DNA of 64,000 bases, from positions 1-64,000 of the IMG/VR virus record IMGVR_UViG_3300037193_003384. One strand, written 5' to 3'. The notes under the pieces were generated by a model, which saw nothing but the letters and a program-made list of their open reading frames with translations, was not told where the DNA came from and did no database searches. The number at the start of each line of letters is the position of its first letter. Within the stretch, counting starts at the first letter, position 1. A program made the translations under genes and the position numbers. Below are positions 55,934-64,000 of the stretch, one piece after another. The stretch comes from a virus.

Positions 55934-56169
55934 GCGGGCTGGCGGCGATGTCGCTTTTCCCGCCCCGGCGTGAGGGATTTTCCCGCTGGCGCTACATAGG
56001 AGCGGGTACCCTGGCCCGCGGCAGTCTCTGGGGGCCGTCCCGGAATATAACCCCGCCCGGGGCGGCCACCGCTCTCCCCCCCGGCCTGCGCCGCCGTCAG
56101 CGATGACCGCGAGGCGCCTTTGCTGGTGTCTGTGCAGCAGCGCGCCGCTCCGACGCCTCGGGTCATCTG
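55934..56169. other. 236-bp gap between small genes and the tRNA
   Basis: GC-rich, with several short inverted repeats (for example CCCGCCCGGGGCGG near 56055) and GCGGCAGTCT at 56020 that resembles the leader repeats. A 68-codon frame at 55900 has a TACCCT box before its ATG but poor composition. I do not call a gene. Confidence 0.4.
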
Positions 56170-56243
56170 TTGCGCGGGCTGGATTTGAACCAGCGACCTC
56201 CGGGTTATGAGCCCGATGGGGTACCGTGCTCCCCTACCGCGCA
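56170..56243 (-). tRNA. tRNA-Met (CAT), initiator-like
   Basis: A 74-nt cloverleaf. Acceptor TGCGCGG pairs with CCGCGCA; D arm GGGG/CCCC; the anticodon stem has G29-G30-G31 with C39-C40-C41 around CTCATAA; T loop TTCAAAT. The three G-C pairs and a purine-11:pyrimidine-24 pair (G11-C24) are marks of initiator tRNA. Position 1-72 is T-A, weak but paired. The 3-prime CCA is not encoded (A73 is followed by CAG). It lies between the gpP-like gene and the plasmid replicon. Confidence 0.9.
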
Positions 56244-56367
56244 GTTGGTTGGCACGCCGACGGTGGACGGTGAGGCTGCTGGCGCGTGGGGAATACCGCT
56301 TCTCCCCGTGCAACCCAGCCCCAGCCTTAGCGGAGACCTTGGTCCGCCGCCGACGCGCCGCGATCAG

Positions 56368-57516
56368 TCATAGCACCCAGACGCCCTGCTTCACCATCGT
56401 GATCCGCGAGACGTCACCCTCCCCTGCGCTGCGGCTGAGCTCGGCTTCTTCAAGGTAGTAGTTGCCCAGCGCGCCGCCCAGGTGCGTGGCGACCACATCG
56501 AACACCGTATCGGGTGACCACGGAAACAGGTGGCTGCCCTCGGTGTAGCTGAGCCCGTCCACGGTGACCGTCAGTCGATCGAGACCGCGGTTGCGCGTGG
56601 CCAGCTCACGGCGGGCCCGGGCCTCGGCGAGCGAGCGCGACTTCATCGCCTCGTCGTTGATGATCACCTGCCGGCTGAAGCCGCGATCGATCAGGTCCTG
56701 GTTGAGCTGCTCACCGAACAGCCGCGTCTTCGAGGTGTCCTTGCCCGAGCTCACCCCGAAGACGCCCAGCCGCGTGGGCGCCTGGCTGACGTCGTTGGTG
56801 CGTTCGATGCTGAGCACGTTGTTCATCTGCCCCGAGGGATGGCGGTAGCAGCAGAGCATGCCCATCGCCTCCTGCTGGTCGTCGGGCGCGCCCACCACGA
56901 TGCGCCCGTCGGGCCCATCCCAATGCAGCATGCCGTGCCGGCGCAGGTGCCGATCGACGGCGCTGAAGATGGACTCGGGTGGGTTGACCTTCGCCTGCTC
57001 CTCCTTCAGCGGCTCGAGCGGGCGCGCCGGTGTGGCGCCCTTCGAGGGCTTGCCCGTCATCAGGTCACGCGAGACGTCGACTTGGAAATCGAAGTCACCT
57101 TCGTCCAGCCCGATCCCCGCGTAGCACGCGAGCACGAAGTCTTTGATGCTGGCGTTTTTGAGCTGCACCTTCTGCGGCGCGCTGGAGATGACCGCGTCGC
57201 TCATCTTCGTGCGCACCACGAACGACTGCACCGTGCCCTGCTCAGCGTCGCACGGCGAGCTCAGCGCCTCCACGCGTCCGAGCATGCGCGCCCGGTCATT
57301 CACCACCACGCAAAACACGGCGCCCAGCCCGCAGAGGGTTTGGATGCGCTGCCAGCCGGTCTCATCGCCCAGCTCGAACGCGGCCTCCGCCGGGGCCACG
57401 ATGCTGTTCGTGACGCGGAAGCTGGTCCAGTCTTGGAAGTTGAAGTCGAAGAGCGTCGTGTTCTGCGTCGTGCCGACGGCATTGATCCGCACCACGTCCA
57501 GCGGTGAGCGGCTCAT
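56368..57516 (-). CDS. Baseplate hub protein, Mu gpP (gp44)-like
   Basis: A 382-residue protein of the gp27/gpP hub family. N-terminus SRSPLDVVRINAVGTTQNTT, then RVTNSIVAPAEAAFELGDE, AMLGRVEALSSP-type first barrel, IKDFVLACYAGIGLDEGDFD and a central SIFSAVDRHLRRHGMLHWDG and RIVVGAPDDQQEAMGML, matching gpD/gpP hubs. It sits under the tail tube and anchors the spike. Stop 125 bases from the tRNA. Confidence 0.78.
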   Translation of the reverse strand: MSRSPLDVVRINAVGTTQNTTLFDFNFQDWTSFRVTNSIVAPAEAAFELGDETGWQRIQTLCGLGAVFCVVVNDRARMLGRVEALSSPCDAEQGTVQSFVVRTKMSDAVISSAPQKVQLKNASIKDFVLACYAGIGLDEGDFDFQVDVSRDLMTGKPSKGATPARPLEPLKEEQAKVNPPESIFSAVDRHLRRHGMLHWDGPDGRIVVGAPDDQQEAMGMLCCYRHPSGQMNNVLSIERTNDVSQAPTRLGVFGVSSGKDTSKTRLFGEQLNQDLIDRGFSRQVIINDEAMKSRSLAEARARRELATRNRGLDRLTVTVDGLSYTEGSHLFPWSPDTVFDVVATHLGGALGNYYLEEAELSRSAGEGDVSRITMVKQGVWVL

Positions 57517-58466
57517 TGCGGCGCGCTCTCGAAGATCAGGATCACCTGCCCGCGGGTGAGGTAAAACGGGTCCGCGATGCGGGCGCTGTTCAGATCCATC
57601 AGCTCATCGACGGGCTGCCCCACGCGCGCGGCCACCTCGTAGAGGCTGGTAACCTCCACGTCGATGACGAAGCTCTTCGGGCGCGGCCGCGCGCTGGTGC
57701 GCTCGTTCTCCGCCAGCGACTCGCGGTCGAGCAGGATGCGCAGCTGCCGCTGAGTCTCGCTGCCCTTCGGCTCGGAGAAGAGCCCGCCCGTGTCGTTCGC
57801 CGCGGTGGTGGCCGCGTCCACCATCCGCTGGATCGCGCGCCGGTGAGCTTTGATCACCGAGCCCAGGTCACTCACGGCGCGGCCCGGCGCCAGCAGCAGG
57901 CCTTCAACCTGGGATGCGAACTCGGTGAGCGAGATCAGCTCGGGCGTGTGTAGGCCCTGCCGCTGCGCGGTGAACTCGGTCTGCTCAGCCAGCTTCACCA
58001 GCGTGGCCACCACGCTCGGCGGATTGAGCGCAGCGCGCTCGAGCGACTCCTCGTTGTCTTCGATCCACGTGCACACCAGCGTGGCGGTGTCGCGCTCGGC
58101 GGAGGTCTCCCTGCGCTCGTAGGCATCGGGCCGCGCCCGCACCTTGCCCGTGGTGGGCAGCACCAGGGTGCCGGTCTCGGGCACCTTGAAGCTGCGCAGC
58201 AGCTGGCGCAGGCGCTGCGGGTAGAGCGGCACGCCATCGACGACGCCCTCGGTCAAGCTGTTGTTGAACAGCAGCGTGACGTTCCACGTGCGCTCCTTCT
58301 CGCCGGTGGACTCGAGCTTCGCGCCCGGGCGGTGCGGGCGGCGGTGCGGCACGATGCGCTGCCCGCCGGACTCCGTGATGTCCACCACGGCGAACTCGAT
58401 CACGTCGCCGCCAGGCACCTGCCAGCTGCCGATCGGGTATTGCTCGAAGACGGGTCTCATCGTCAT
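57513..58466 (-). CDS. Tail/DNA circularization protein, Mu gpN (gp43)-like
   Basis: A 317-residue protein, start MTMRPVFEQYPIGSWQVPGG in an ATGA overlap with the tape measure gene. N-terminal VVDITESGGQRIVPHRRPHR and LYPQRLRQLLRSF resemble the DNA-circulation N-domain. The C-terminus has YEVAARVGQPVDELMDLNSA then RIADPFYLTRGQVILI, a LysM-like fold. Works with gpP at the baseplate. Confidence 0.72.
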   Translation of the reverse strand: MTMRPVFEQYPIGSWQVPGGDVIEFAVVDITESGGQRIVPHRRPHRPGAKLESTGEKERTWNVTLLFNNSLTEGVVDGVPLYPQRLRQLLRSFKVPETGTLVLPTTGKVRARPDAYERRETSAERDTATLVCTWIEDNEESLERAALNPPSVVATLVKLAEQTEFTAQRQGLHTPELISLTEFASQVEGLLLAPGRAVSDLGSVIKAHRRAIQRMVDAATTAANDTGGLFSEPKGSETQRQLRILLDRESLAENERTSARPRPKSFVIDVEVTSLYEVAARVGQPVDELMDLNSARIADPFYLTRGQVILIFESAPQ

Positions 58467-60667
58467 ACGCCACCACCTGGACCCAGCTTGCCGGGCACCA
58501 TCGGGCCCGGGCGCGGCGTGAACGGGGAGCCGCCGCGGACAGTCATCTCCCCGATGTTGATGATGCGCACGTCTTGCACGCGGCTGCTGAGCGCTGCTGC
58601 CGTGGCCTGCCCAATCGCGCGCGCATCCTCCTTCGCGCGGCCGACGATGTTTTGCTCTTCGAGGCGCACGACGTGGCCGCCGCTCGAGGGAGCGGGCTGC
58701 GGCTTCTTGAGATCCTCCTGCAGTTTGAGGATCGTCTGCGTGGCATCCCAGATCGCATCGTTGCCCTGCTTCCGGGTATCGACGCCCGTCACGCCGCGCG
58801 CGAACCAGTCCATCGCACCGCCGCCGATGTCGGCCTTGGCTGCCGCATCGCGGGCCTTGCGCAGGCGGTCCAGCATGGCCTGCTTCTGCTGGCGGCTGCC
58901 GCCTCCCGCGGCCGCCGCGTTCGCGTTCTGCAGCTCCCCCATGACGTCGCCCTCGTTGCCGTAGGAGCGATTGATCCCGATGGCGCCGACGGTCCCCGCG
59001 ACGATGGCGGCCTGCACCCACGGGTTGCGGATCGCTTTCGCGGCCGAGCCGACCACGCCGTTGCCCATGAAGCCGGCGCCGAGCTTACCCTTGATCCCAG
59101 CCTTCCCGATCTCGTGCGGCAGCAGGTCATCGGTGGCGCCCAGCATCTCGCCGGTGATGCCACCGTCCATGCCGAACTGGTGGTGACGCTGGATGCCGCC
59201 GGCAGCGTCCGCCATCGCGCCCACTACACCGCCAGCTGCAGCGCCGCCCGCTTTCCTGCCGAGCATCTTCTGGATGACCGCGCCACCGCCCGCGCCGAGC
59301 CCGCCGCCGATCACCTCACCGAGCACGTTGCCCGCCAGATCCATCAGGCCGCCGCCTGCAGCCTTCGCTCCGAGCGCGCCCGCGCCCGCCAGGTACGGGT
59401 GCTCGGCGGCGAACGAAATGAACGACGCGATGTGCTCAGCCAGCTTGGGCAGGTGCTTCGCCAGATCGTTGATTGCCGAGATGATCGCCGGTTGCGACAT
59501 GGCGGTCGCCAGCGTGTTGAGAGCCGCCGTGAGCTGCGCCTCGGGCGTCTGCCGCTCGGCATCCGCCTGGCGCTGCATCTGCGCGCCGCTCATCGAGGCA
59601 CGCCCCATCGCCGCGATCCCCTGGTCGAACGTCAGCAGTGCGCGATCGATCGCAGCCTTGCCTTTGAGGCCGCTCTTCTGCGCCTCCGCCAGCGCACGTT
59701 GGAAGGGCTCGACGAAGAGGATCTTCATCGTCTCCTTCTCTTCGCCCTCGTGCATCCCGCCGAGCAGCGCATCGACGCCCTTGCTGCCGGCACCGAAGAT
59801 GCGGCGCACGCGCGCGATCGCGTCCTTCTCGTTGATCAGCTTCTTGGGATCGATGCCGATCTTTTCTGCCAGCTTCTTGAGCTCACCCTTTTCGCCGAGC
59901 CCACGCAGCACCGCCTTCAAACCCGCGACCTGCTTCGGCAGCGACTTCAGCCGGTCATCGGTGGCCACCAGCGCGCCCAGCATGAAGTCGAGGCCGCGTT
60001 TGCCGTCGAGCCCCGCCGCCAGCATCTCGGCGCCGGCGCCACTCATCACGTCGGCGAACTCACTGAACTTCGGACCGCCCTGCTTCGCGGCCCCGAACAC
60101 CTGCGCCAGCGAGTCCAGCATGCCGCTCGCGCTCACGCCGAACTTCGTGTGCAGCTGATCGGCGGCCGTCGCGATGGTGCCGAGATCCTCTCCCGTCGCC
60201 AGGGCCACGGTGCCCACGCTGGTGAGCACGCCCTTGGCAAAGTCGACGTCACCCGTCGCATCCGCCAGGTCGCGGAACGTCTTCGCCATGTCGGCGTTCT
60301 TCTGGCTCGCGGCTGCAGCCGAGCGCTCCACCACGCGCTGCACGTCAGCCGCCCGCAGCATCTGGCCGCTCGCATCCTTCACACCGAAGGCGATCTGCCG
60401 ATAGGTGCGCTGCAGCACCACGGCCTCCTTCAGCGAGGTGGCCACGGTGAACGCGCCGCCGAGCGATAGCAGGTGACGGGAGACCGTGCGTGCCACGCTG
60501 CCGATCGCCTCGACCTTCCCCTTCACCTTGTCGGCGCTGGCGCCGAAGGCATCCATGCTGCGTTTGCCCCGCAGCGCCGTCGACTGCACGCTATCGCCAG
60601 CCTGCTTCATGGAGGTGACGAACTGAGCGTTGCTCAGCGTGAGGCGAACGGCAGCTTCGCGGGCCAT
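58463..60667 (-). CDS. Tail tape measure protein
   Basis: A 734-residue ruler that sets tail length. N-terminus VRLTLSNAQFVTSMKQAGDS then helical regions, AAAASQKNADMAKTFRDLAD, LASV-like coiled parts, and LSVGASGML-type repeats. The middle has hydrophobic stretches (AGALGAKAAGGGLMDLAGNV, GGAAAGGVVGAMADAAGGIQ). The end has QTILKLQEDLKKPQPAPSSG. With about 0.15 nm per residue (known relation) the tail would be near 110 nm. Follows the assembly chaperone. Confidence 0.86.
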   Translation of the reverse strand: MAREAAVRLTLSNAQFVTSMKQAGDSVQSTALRGKRSMDAFGASADKVKGKVEAIGSVARTVSRHLLSLGGAFTVATSLKEAVVLQRTYRQIAFGVKDASGQMLRAADVQRVVERSAAAASQKNADMAKTFRDLADATGDVDFAKGVLTSVGTVALATGEDLGTIATAADQLHTKFGVSASGMLDSLAQVFGAAKQGGPKFSEFADVMSGAGAEMLAAGLDGKRGLDFMLGALVATDDRLKSLPKQVAGLKAVLRGLGEKGELKKLAEKIGIDPKKLINEKDAIARVRRIFGAGSKGVDALLGGMHEGEEKETMKILFVEPFQRALAEAQKSGLKGKAAIDRALLTFDQGIAAMGRASMSGAQMQRQADAERQTPEAQLTAALNTLATAMSQPAIISAINDLAKHLPKLAEHIASFISFAAEHPYLAGAGALGAKAAGGGLMDLAGNVLGEVIGGGLGAGGGAVIQKMLGRKAGGAAAGGVVGAMADAAGGIQRHHQFGMDGGITGEMLGATDDLLPHEIGKAGIKGKLGAGFMGNGVVGSAAKAIRNPWVQAAIVAGTVGAIGINRSYGNEGDVMGELQNANAAAAGGGSRQQKQAMLDRLRKARDAAAKADIGGGAMDWFARGVTGVDTRKQGNDAIWDATQTILKLQEDLKKPQPAPSSGGHVVRLEEQNIVGRAKEDARAIGQATAAALSSRVQDVRIINIGEMTVRGGSPFTPRPGPMVPGKLGPGGGV

Positions 60668-60675
60668 GGTCTACG

Positions 60676-61328
60676 CTACGGCTTCACGCCGAGGATGGCT
60701 GCGAGCTGGGCTGGGGTGAGGAGGCCTGTCGCGATGTCGCGGGCGGCGGCAGCCACGAGGGCCGGTTCGGAGAGAGCAGTGCCTGGGACGCCATAGCAAC
60801 AATGCAGGTGTGCTGCGCGTACCCAGGCATAGCGACTAAAGGGGTTATGGTTTTCTCCTTCGCGATGCGTGCGATGGCCTGCCAGAGCTGATCGTCGGTG
60901 AGCTCACCGAAGCGCGGATCCAGCATCTCGACCCATGCGTTATAGACGCCCCACACCTCGGCCAGCGATTGGGCATCGTACAGCGTCACCAGCTCCACCA
61001 CGCTCGGGACGTGCTGATCGAACGTCTTCGGCTCGCGGATCGCGTAGGCAAGGAGCGAGTAGTTCTCGATCTCGCTGACGTAGTCGGCGTCGCGGTCCAG
61101 GTCGAGGCCGAGCTGCGACGCGTACTGCCGCGCCGCCTGCCGGCATTTGAAGCGGTGATCGTTGGTGACGTTCCGCAGCATCACGGCGCGGTCGCTCGAG
61201 CTGCCGTCGACCGCGCGCCGGCGGATCTTCGCCGGCATGTGCAGCACGCCCGCGTGCTCCTGGATGCCGAGGCCGTCCCAGTTCTCGAGCGTGAACGCGA
61301 CGGCCCTCTGGACCGGATCATCTGCCAT
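60676..61328 (-). CDS. Tail assembly chaperone with programmed -1 frameshift
   Basis: ATG at 61328 behind GGAGG. The 0-frame part MADDPVQRAVAFTLENWDGL and on is a typical gpG-like chaperone up to the CCCTTTA heptamer (60837-60843). There the 0-frame continues to a low-complexity end at 60684. In the -1 frame the sequence becomes SRYAWVRAAHLHCC and ALSEPALVAAAARDIATGLL followed by TPAQLAAILGVKP, ending at 60676, nine bases before the tape measure ATG. The -1 product of 217 residues looks like the genuine gpGT-type chaperone. Slippage site fits X XXY YYZ exactly. Confidence 0.72.
60837..60843 (-). promoter_or_regulatory. Slippery heptamer CCCTTTA
   Basis: In the zero frame this reads C CCT TTA, the canonical X XXY YYZ arrangement for -1 frameshifting, located in the tail-chaperone gene before the tape measure, the classical place. 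Confidence 0.7.
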
Positions 61329-61388
61329 CAGTGCGCCTCCTGGTGAGCGCAGGGCGCTGGCCACGCCCCGCGTCTGGCGCTCAGCCTA

Positions 61389-61775
61389 TCAGGTTTCCGG
61401 CTTCTCCATGTGGCCGATGAACGTGCAGCTCGTCTTGGTGGCGTCGTCGAGGGGCCCGTCCAGATCGCACTGCGTGAACGCGCCATTGAGAGTGAGCGTC
61501 GTGCGCCCGCCCGGCACCTTGGCGCGCAGCTGGCGGATGTTGCCTTCGATGACGTCGCGCCAGTAGTTCCGCTCGGGCCCCGTCTCCGGGATGATGGAGT
61601 CGAACGTGACCGTGGACTCCTGGTTGCCCGGGATGATGCCCGCGCCTTTCACGCGGAGCGTATGCGCCTGCTTCGATCCGTTGCCGAGGGTGACCGTGAA
61701 GTTGGTCACCAGCAGCAGGTCGCCGTTGCCCATCGCGAGATAGGCCTGCGGGAATTTCAGTTGCTCGCCAGCCAT
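61389..61775 (-). CDS. Tail tube protein, Mu gpM-like
   Basis: A 128-residue protein: MAGEQLKFPQAYLAMGNGDL, then LLVTNFTVTLGNGSKQAHTL, STVTFDSIIPETGPERNYWR and GRTTLTLNGAFTQCDLDGPL with a C-terminal strand. It forms the inner tube of the contractile tail. It comes between sheath and chaperone, as in Mu. RBS GAGGGG. Confidence 0.8.
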   Translation of the reverse strand: MAGEQLKFPQAYLAMGNGDLLLVTNFTVTLGNGSKQAHTLRVKGAGIIPGNQESTVTFDSIIPETGPERNYWRDVIEGNIRQLRAKVPGGRTTLTLNGAFTQCDLDGPLDDATKTSCTFIGHMEKPET

Positions 61776-61786
61776 GCTTCAACCCC

Positions 61787-63295
61787 TCACGCGGCCTTGG
61801 ACGCGTACATGCCGAACTTCGCCAGCGGCTTGATGATCTTCGTCGGCACGAAGATGTTGACCTGGCTCTCGTCGAGCTCATCGATCGTCACCTGCAGCTC
61901 CCCAGCCTGCACCGACTGATCCAGCGCGGGCCCCTGCACCACGCCCGCGCGCACCTGCCCGCGCAGGCGGCTCACGATGAAGGCCTCGACGTCGCGCCGC
62001 TCCACCACGCCCTCCGGCAGCGGATCGCCACCCGCAGGCAGGTCTGGCGAGATGCTGCTGTTCTTGAACTCCTGGGGTACCGCCGTACGTAGGTCCCCAA
62101 ACACGGAGTACATCGCGTCGGTGTCGCTCAGATGATAAGCGCGGTAGTCGGGCGCGCCGCCGCTGGTGGAGTGCGTGGTGATGGGCGCCACCAGGTAAGG
62201 CACGCCCGTGAGGGAATCGATGTCGAGCGGCGTGACGCCGTTGCTGAGCAGGTCCTCGATCTCGGTGGCGCTCAGCTTGTTGGTGACCACGTCGCGGGGC
62301 CCGTAGAGCTCGTGCGTGTTGCCGATGCGGTTGTAGTTGGCGCGCACCGAAGCCCAGCGCAGCGCGTCCCCAGCCTCGGCTGCTGCCAGCTCGCACGGCA
62401 GGTCATCCCAGCTTCGCCCGAGGACGTATTGCATCGCCTCGTTGTTGCGATCGATGGCGCCCGCCTTCGCGTTGCTGGTGGTGCCGGTGACGCCCACCAC
62501 GCCGACCTGCAGCAGCGCGGCAGAGCCCGTCTCGAACGTGTTGATGTGGTTCGCGAGCCGCTCGGCGTTGCTGCTCGAGCTCGTGTCCGCGGCATCGGCG
62601 TTCGAGATGCAGGGGATGATCCGCCGGTATTCGCGCGTCGAGACCGTGGTCAGCGCGGTCGCGAAGGTGGGCTCCGTGGTGCCGCCCGTGCAGTTCGCCG
62701 GGTTGACCGTGACGGCGATCCCGCCGCCGCCCTCGATGATGCCCGCCCAGAGCCGGACGTCGTTTCCCCAGGGCCCCGCCACCTTTGCGGTGAACAGGAT
62801 GGAGCCGCCCGTCGCGTCGCTCGCGGTGACGAACAGATCGGCCGCCTGCTGGTTGATGGTGGCCACGGCGCGCGTGACGAACGTCGTCGCGGCCTCGCCA
62901 TTGAGCCAGGCCACGTCGATCTGCCGCCCATGGATGCGGAAGCGGATCGTGCTGTTCTCGGTGGCGGGCCCGGTGAAGGTCTGCGTGCCCGTGGCTGCAG
63001 CGCCAGCGCTGGCCGTGGGCGCGATCACGTCCAGGCTGCCGAGCGGGTAGCGCTGGAAGAAGCGCTTGGACGCCAGGTGCCCAGGCGTGCCTGCACCGAG
63101 CGCCGTGGCGACGTCATCGGGGCCATAGCACTGGCGCACCTCCGTGTTCGCGGTGATGTTTCCAGCGCTCGACTTCGGCGCCATGATCAGCGCCCGCAGT
63201 GCAGCGAGCCCTGGATTCTGGGCGGGCCCGAGCAGGTTGATCGTGAGATAGAACCCGGGTGTCTTGACGTTACTCGCGACCGCCTTCGCCGGCAT
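61787..63295 (-). CDS. Tail sheath protein
   Basis: A 502-residue contractile sheath subunit. N-terminus NVKTPGFYLTINLLGPAQNP, AALRALIMAPKSS and GPDDVATALGAGTPGHLASK (classic gpL/FI type), a middle domain with beta strands, RRIIPCISNADAADTSSSSN, and a C-terminal block GVVERRDVEAFIVSRLRGQV with INIFVPTKIIKPLAKF-like strands. AAGGAG precedes the ATG. Contraction drives the spike through the cell envelope. Confidence 0.88.
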   Translation of the reverse strand: MPAKAVASNVKTPGFYLTINLLGPAQNPGLAALRALIMAPKSSAGNITANTEVRQCYGPDDVATALGAGTPGHLASKRFFQRYPLGSLDVIAPTASAGAAATGTQTFTGPATENSTIRFRIHGRQIDVAWLNGEAATTFVTRAVATINQQAADLFVTASDATGGSILFTAKVAGPWGNDVRLWAGIIEGGGGIAVTVNPANCTGGTTEPTFATALTTVSTREYRRIIPCISNADAADTSSSSNAERLANHINTFETGSAALLQVGVVGVTGTTSNAKAGAIDRNNEAMQYVLGRSWDDLPCELAAAEAGDALRWASVRANYNRIGNTHELYGPRDVVTNKLSATEIEDLLSNGVTPLDIDSLTGVPYLVAPITTHSTSGGAPDYRAYHLSDTDAMYSVFGDLRTAVPQEFKNSSISPDLPAGGDPLPEGVVERRDVEAFIVSRLRGQVRAGVVQGPALDQSVQAGELQVTIDELDESQVNIFVPTKIIKPLAKFGMYASKAA

Positions 63296-63632
63296 GGTGC
63301 TGCTCCTTCGCTGGCTGATCGGGCATGCCCGCTCTCAGCTTCTCGCGAGGTGCGCCTACCTCCCGAAGTTGATCTTGCTGCCTCGACCACTCGTCGGCGG
63401 TGTGCTCGACGAGCTCACCGTCCGCGATGAGCCGCCCATATTCACGGGCGTGCCGGTGGGCTTCATCATGAGGGATCGCTACGATCGCCTTCGTGTTGTA
63501 GCGAATCTTCCGCGGCTGCTCGGGATCCCGCTCAGCGCCGATCAGCACCTTGGTGCCGAAGCGCATCACGGGCTTGCCCTCGACCGAGCTCACGAACAGA
63601 CCGAACGCGGAAGCCCCCCCGGACTCACTCAT
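63270..63632 (-). CDS. Mu gp38-like protein (DUF2635 neighbourhood)
   Basis: A 120-residue protein with SAFGLFVSSVEGKPVMRFGT, KIRYNTKAIVAIPHDEAHRH and REYGRLIADGELVEHTADEW. The RxYxRLIADGEL-xxxT end and position between gp37-like and sheath match the small Mu gp38 group. Overlaps the sheath start by 26 bases. Role in tail assembly unknown. Confidence 0.6.
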   Translation of the reverse strand: MSESGGASAFGLFVSSVEGKPVMRFGTKVLIGAERDPEQPRKIRYNTKAIVAIPHDEAHRHAREYGRLIADGELVEHTADEWSRQQDQLREVGAPREKLRAGMPDQPAKEQHHAGEGGRE

Positions 63633-63642
63633 GCCGTGAAGG

Positions 63643-64000
63643 CTACGGCATCGGGTCGGTGACGTCCACCACCTCGAGATCCTGGATCGGTTCCGGATCC
63701 TCGCGCCCGGGCAGCGTCCCCTCGTAGTGCGTGCGCAGCCACGGCGCGAAGGTGCGCCCGGAGATCGTGGCCTCGAGCGTTTGGTTTACCCGCAGCTGGA
63801 CGCCGTAGATGTAGTGATTGGCGCGGCGCCCGAGCCGCGCGCGCTCGGTGATTTCCACGCCGCTGCCCACCGTCGACAGCTGCTCGCCGTCGTCATTCTG
63901 GTGGCGATCGGTGAGCAGCCGCGTGATGGCCTGCACGATGAGGTGCCCGTCCTGGCGCCTGCGCGTATCGCCGGTGAGGCGACTCACAACCACATAGAGG
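63643..64000 (-). CDS. Mu gp37-like tail protein (DUF1834-like), partial at window edge
   Basis: Open to the right edge, so the start may lie outside; an in-frame ATG is at 63993. It reads MVVSRLTGDTRRRQDGHLIV, QAITRLLTDRHQNDDGEQLS, RARLGRRANHYIYGVQLRVN and TISGRTFAPWLRTHYEGTLP. Follows gp36 in Mu order; gp36-like sequence lies at the left edge. Confidence 0.55.
   Translation of the reverse strand, partial: LYVVVSRLTGDTRRRQDGHLIVQAITRLLTDRHQNDDGEQLSTVGSGVEITERARLGRRANHYIYGVQLRVNQTLEATISGRTFAPWLRTHYEGTLPGREDPEPIQDLEVVDVTDPMP

Noticed and set aside
55900-56106. A 68-codon plus-strand frame with a TACCCT box 6 nt before its ATG
   Set aside because: Box spacing fits the leaderless pattern, but the Arg/Pro/Gly-rich sequence looks random and overlaps an accepted small gene; kept only as a note.
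56289-56308. GGGGA...TCCCC hairpin before the tRNA as a terminator of the tail operon
   Set aside because: Only 5 perfect pairs and no T tract; not enough to call.
58574-60469. A 631-codon plus-strand open frame over the tape measure
   Set aside because: High-GC shadow of the tape measure gene with Arg/His-rich composition.
1-64000. Transposable Mu-type replication (MuA transposase, MuB) or a site-specific integrase
   Set aside because: Despite the Mu-like virion, I found no DDE transposase, no MuB-like ATPase and no tyrosine or serine recombinase; the DnaB, O-like and TrfA genes explain replication.

Overview
The window is almost entirely coding, GC-rich, and reads as one tailed-phage genome. 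It encodes a contractile-tail (myovirus) virion whose head and tail genes follow the phage Mu plan: portal gp29, gpF, protease/scaffold gpI, capsid, gp36, gp37, gp38, sheath, tube, chaperone, tape measure, gpN, gpP, gp45, then gp46, gp47 and gp48. I find no MuA/MuB transposase and no integrase. Instead there is a TrfA-family plasmid replication initiator beside four 32-bp iterons, a ParA ATPase with a small ribbon-helix-helix partner, a site resembling the chromosomal parS consensus, and a BrnT/HTH toxin-antitoxin pair. The simplest reading is a phage-plasmid: a phage that persists as a low-copy plasmid and carries a Mu-like virion. The host is probably a high-GC Gram-negative bacterium (Mu-like tail, CsrA, amidase with a peptidoglycan-binding domain), but no gene fixes the taxon.

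Layout. 1-7.4 kb (minus): head genes, cut at the left edge inside gp36. 7.46-12.2 kb (plus): tightly overlapping small genes of unknown role. 12.2-23.4 kb (minus): a long chain of small Cys-rich, membrane and unknown proteins, plus an ASCH protein, large terminase, CsrA, a FliA/WhiG-like sigma factor, a possible small terminase and a ParB-domain DNA methyltransferase. 23.5-24.1 kb (minus): toxin-antitoxin pair. 24.3-27.9 kb (plus): genes with repeated leader sequences. 27.9-32.5 kb (minus): RuvC, DnaB-like helicase, O-like replication protein, RHH regulator. 32.9-38.4 kb (plus): YqaJ exonuclease, MT-A70 methylase, putative annealing protein, unknown genes. 38.4-39.4 kb (minus): partition locus. 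39.5-48.1 kb (plus): baseplate gp46-48, fibres, tailspike, lysis amidase. 48.1-54.2 kb (minus): fibres and spike. 54.2-56.2 kb: plasmid replicon, small zinc-ribbon genes, an initiator-like tRNA. 56.4-64 kb (minus): tail operon, which by Mu order continues into the head genes at position 1. The molecule is therefore probably circular or circularly permuted and only slightly longer than the window.

How it may work. Lytic replication would use the O-like protein, the DnaB-like helicase, YqaJ/annealing recombination and RuvC. Maintenance would use TrfA-like Rep on the iterons, ParA with its RHH partner (and perhaps host ParB at the parS-like site), and the toxin-antitoxin pair. The sigma factor and CsrA next to the terminase suggest phage-encoded control of late expression. 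Most genes overlap by 1-8 bases (ATGA, GTGA, TGATG), implying translational coupling. Some unit-leading genes have a TANACT box 5-7 nt before the start codon and no ribosome-binding site, suggesting leaderless mRNAs. A family of palindromes around TATGGATC marks operon borders.
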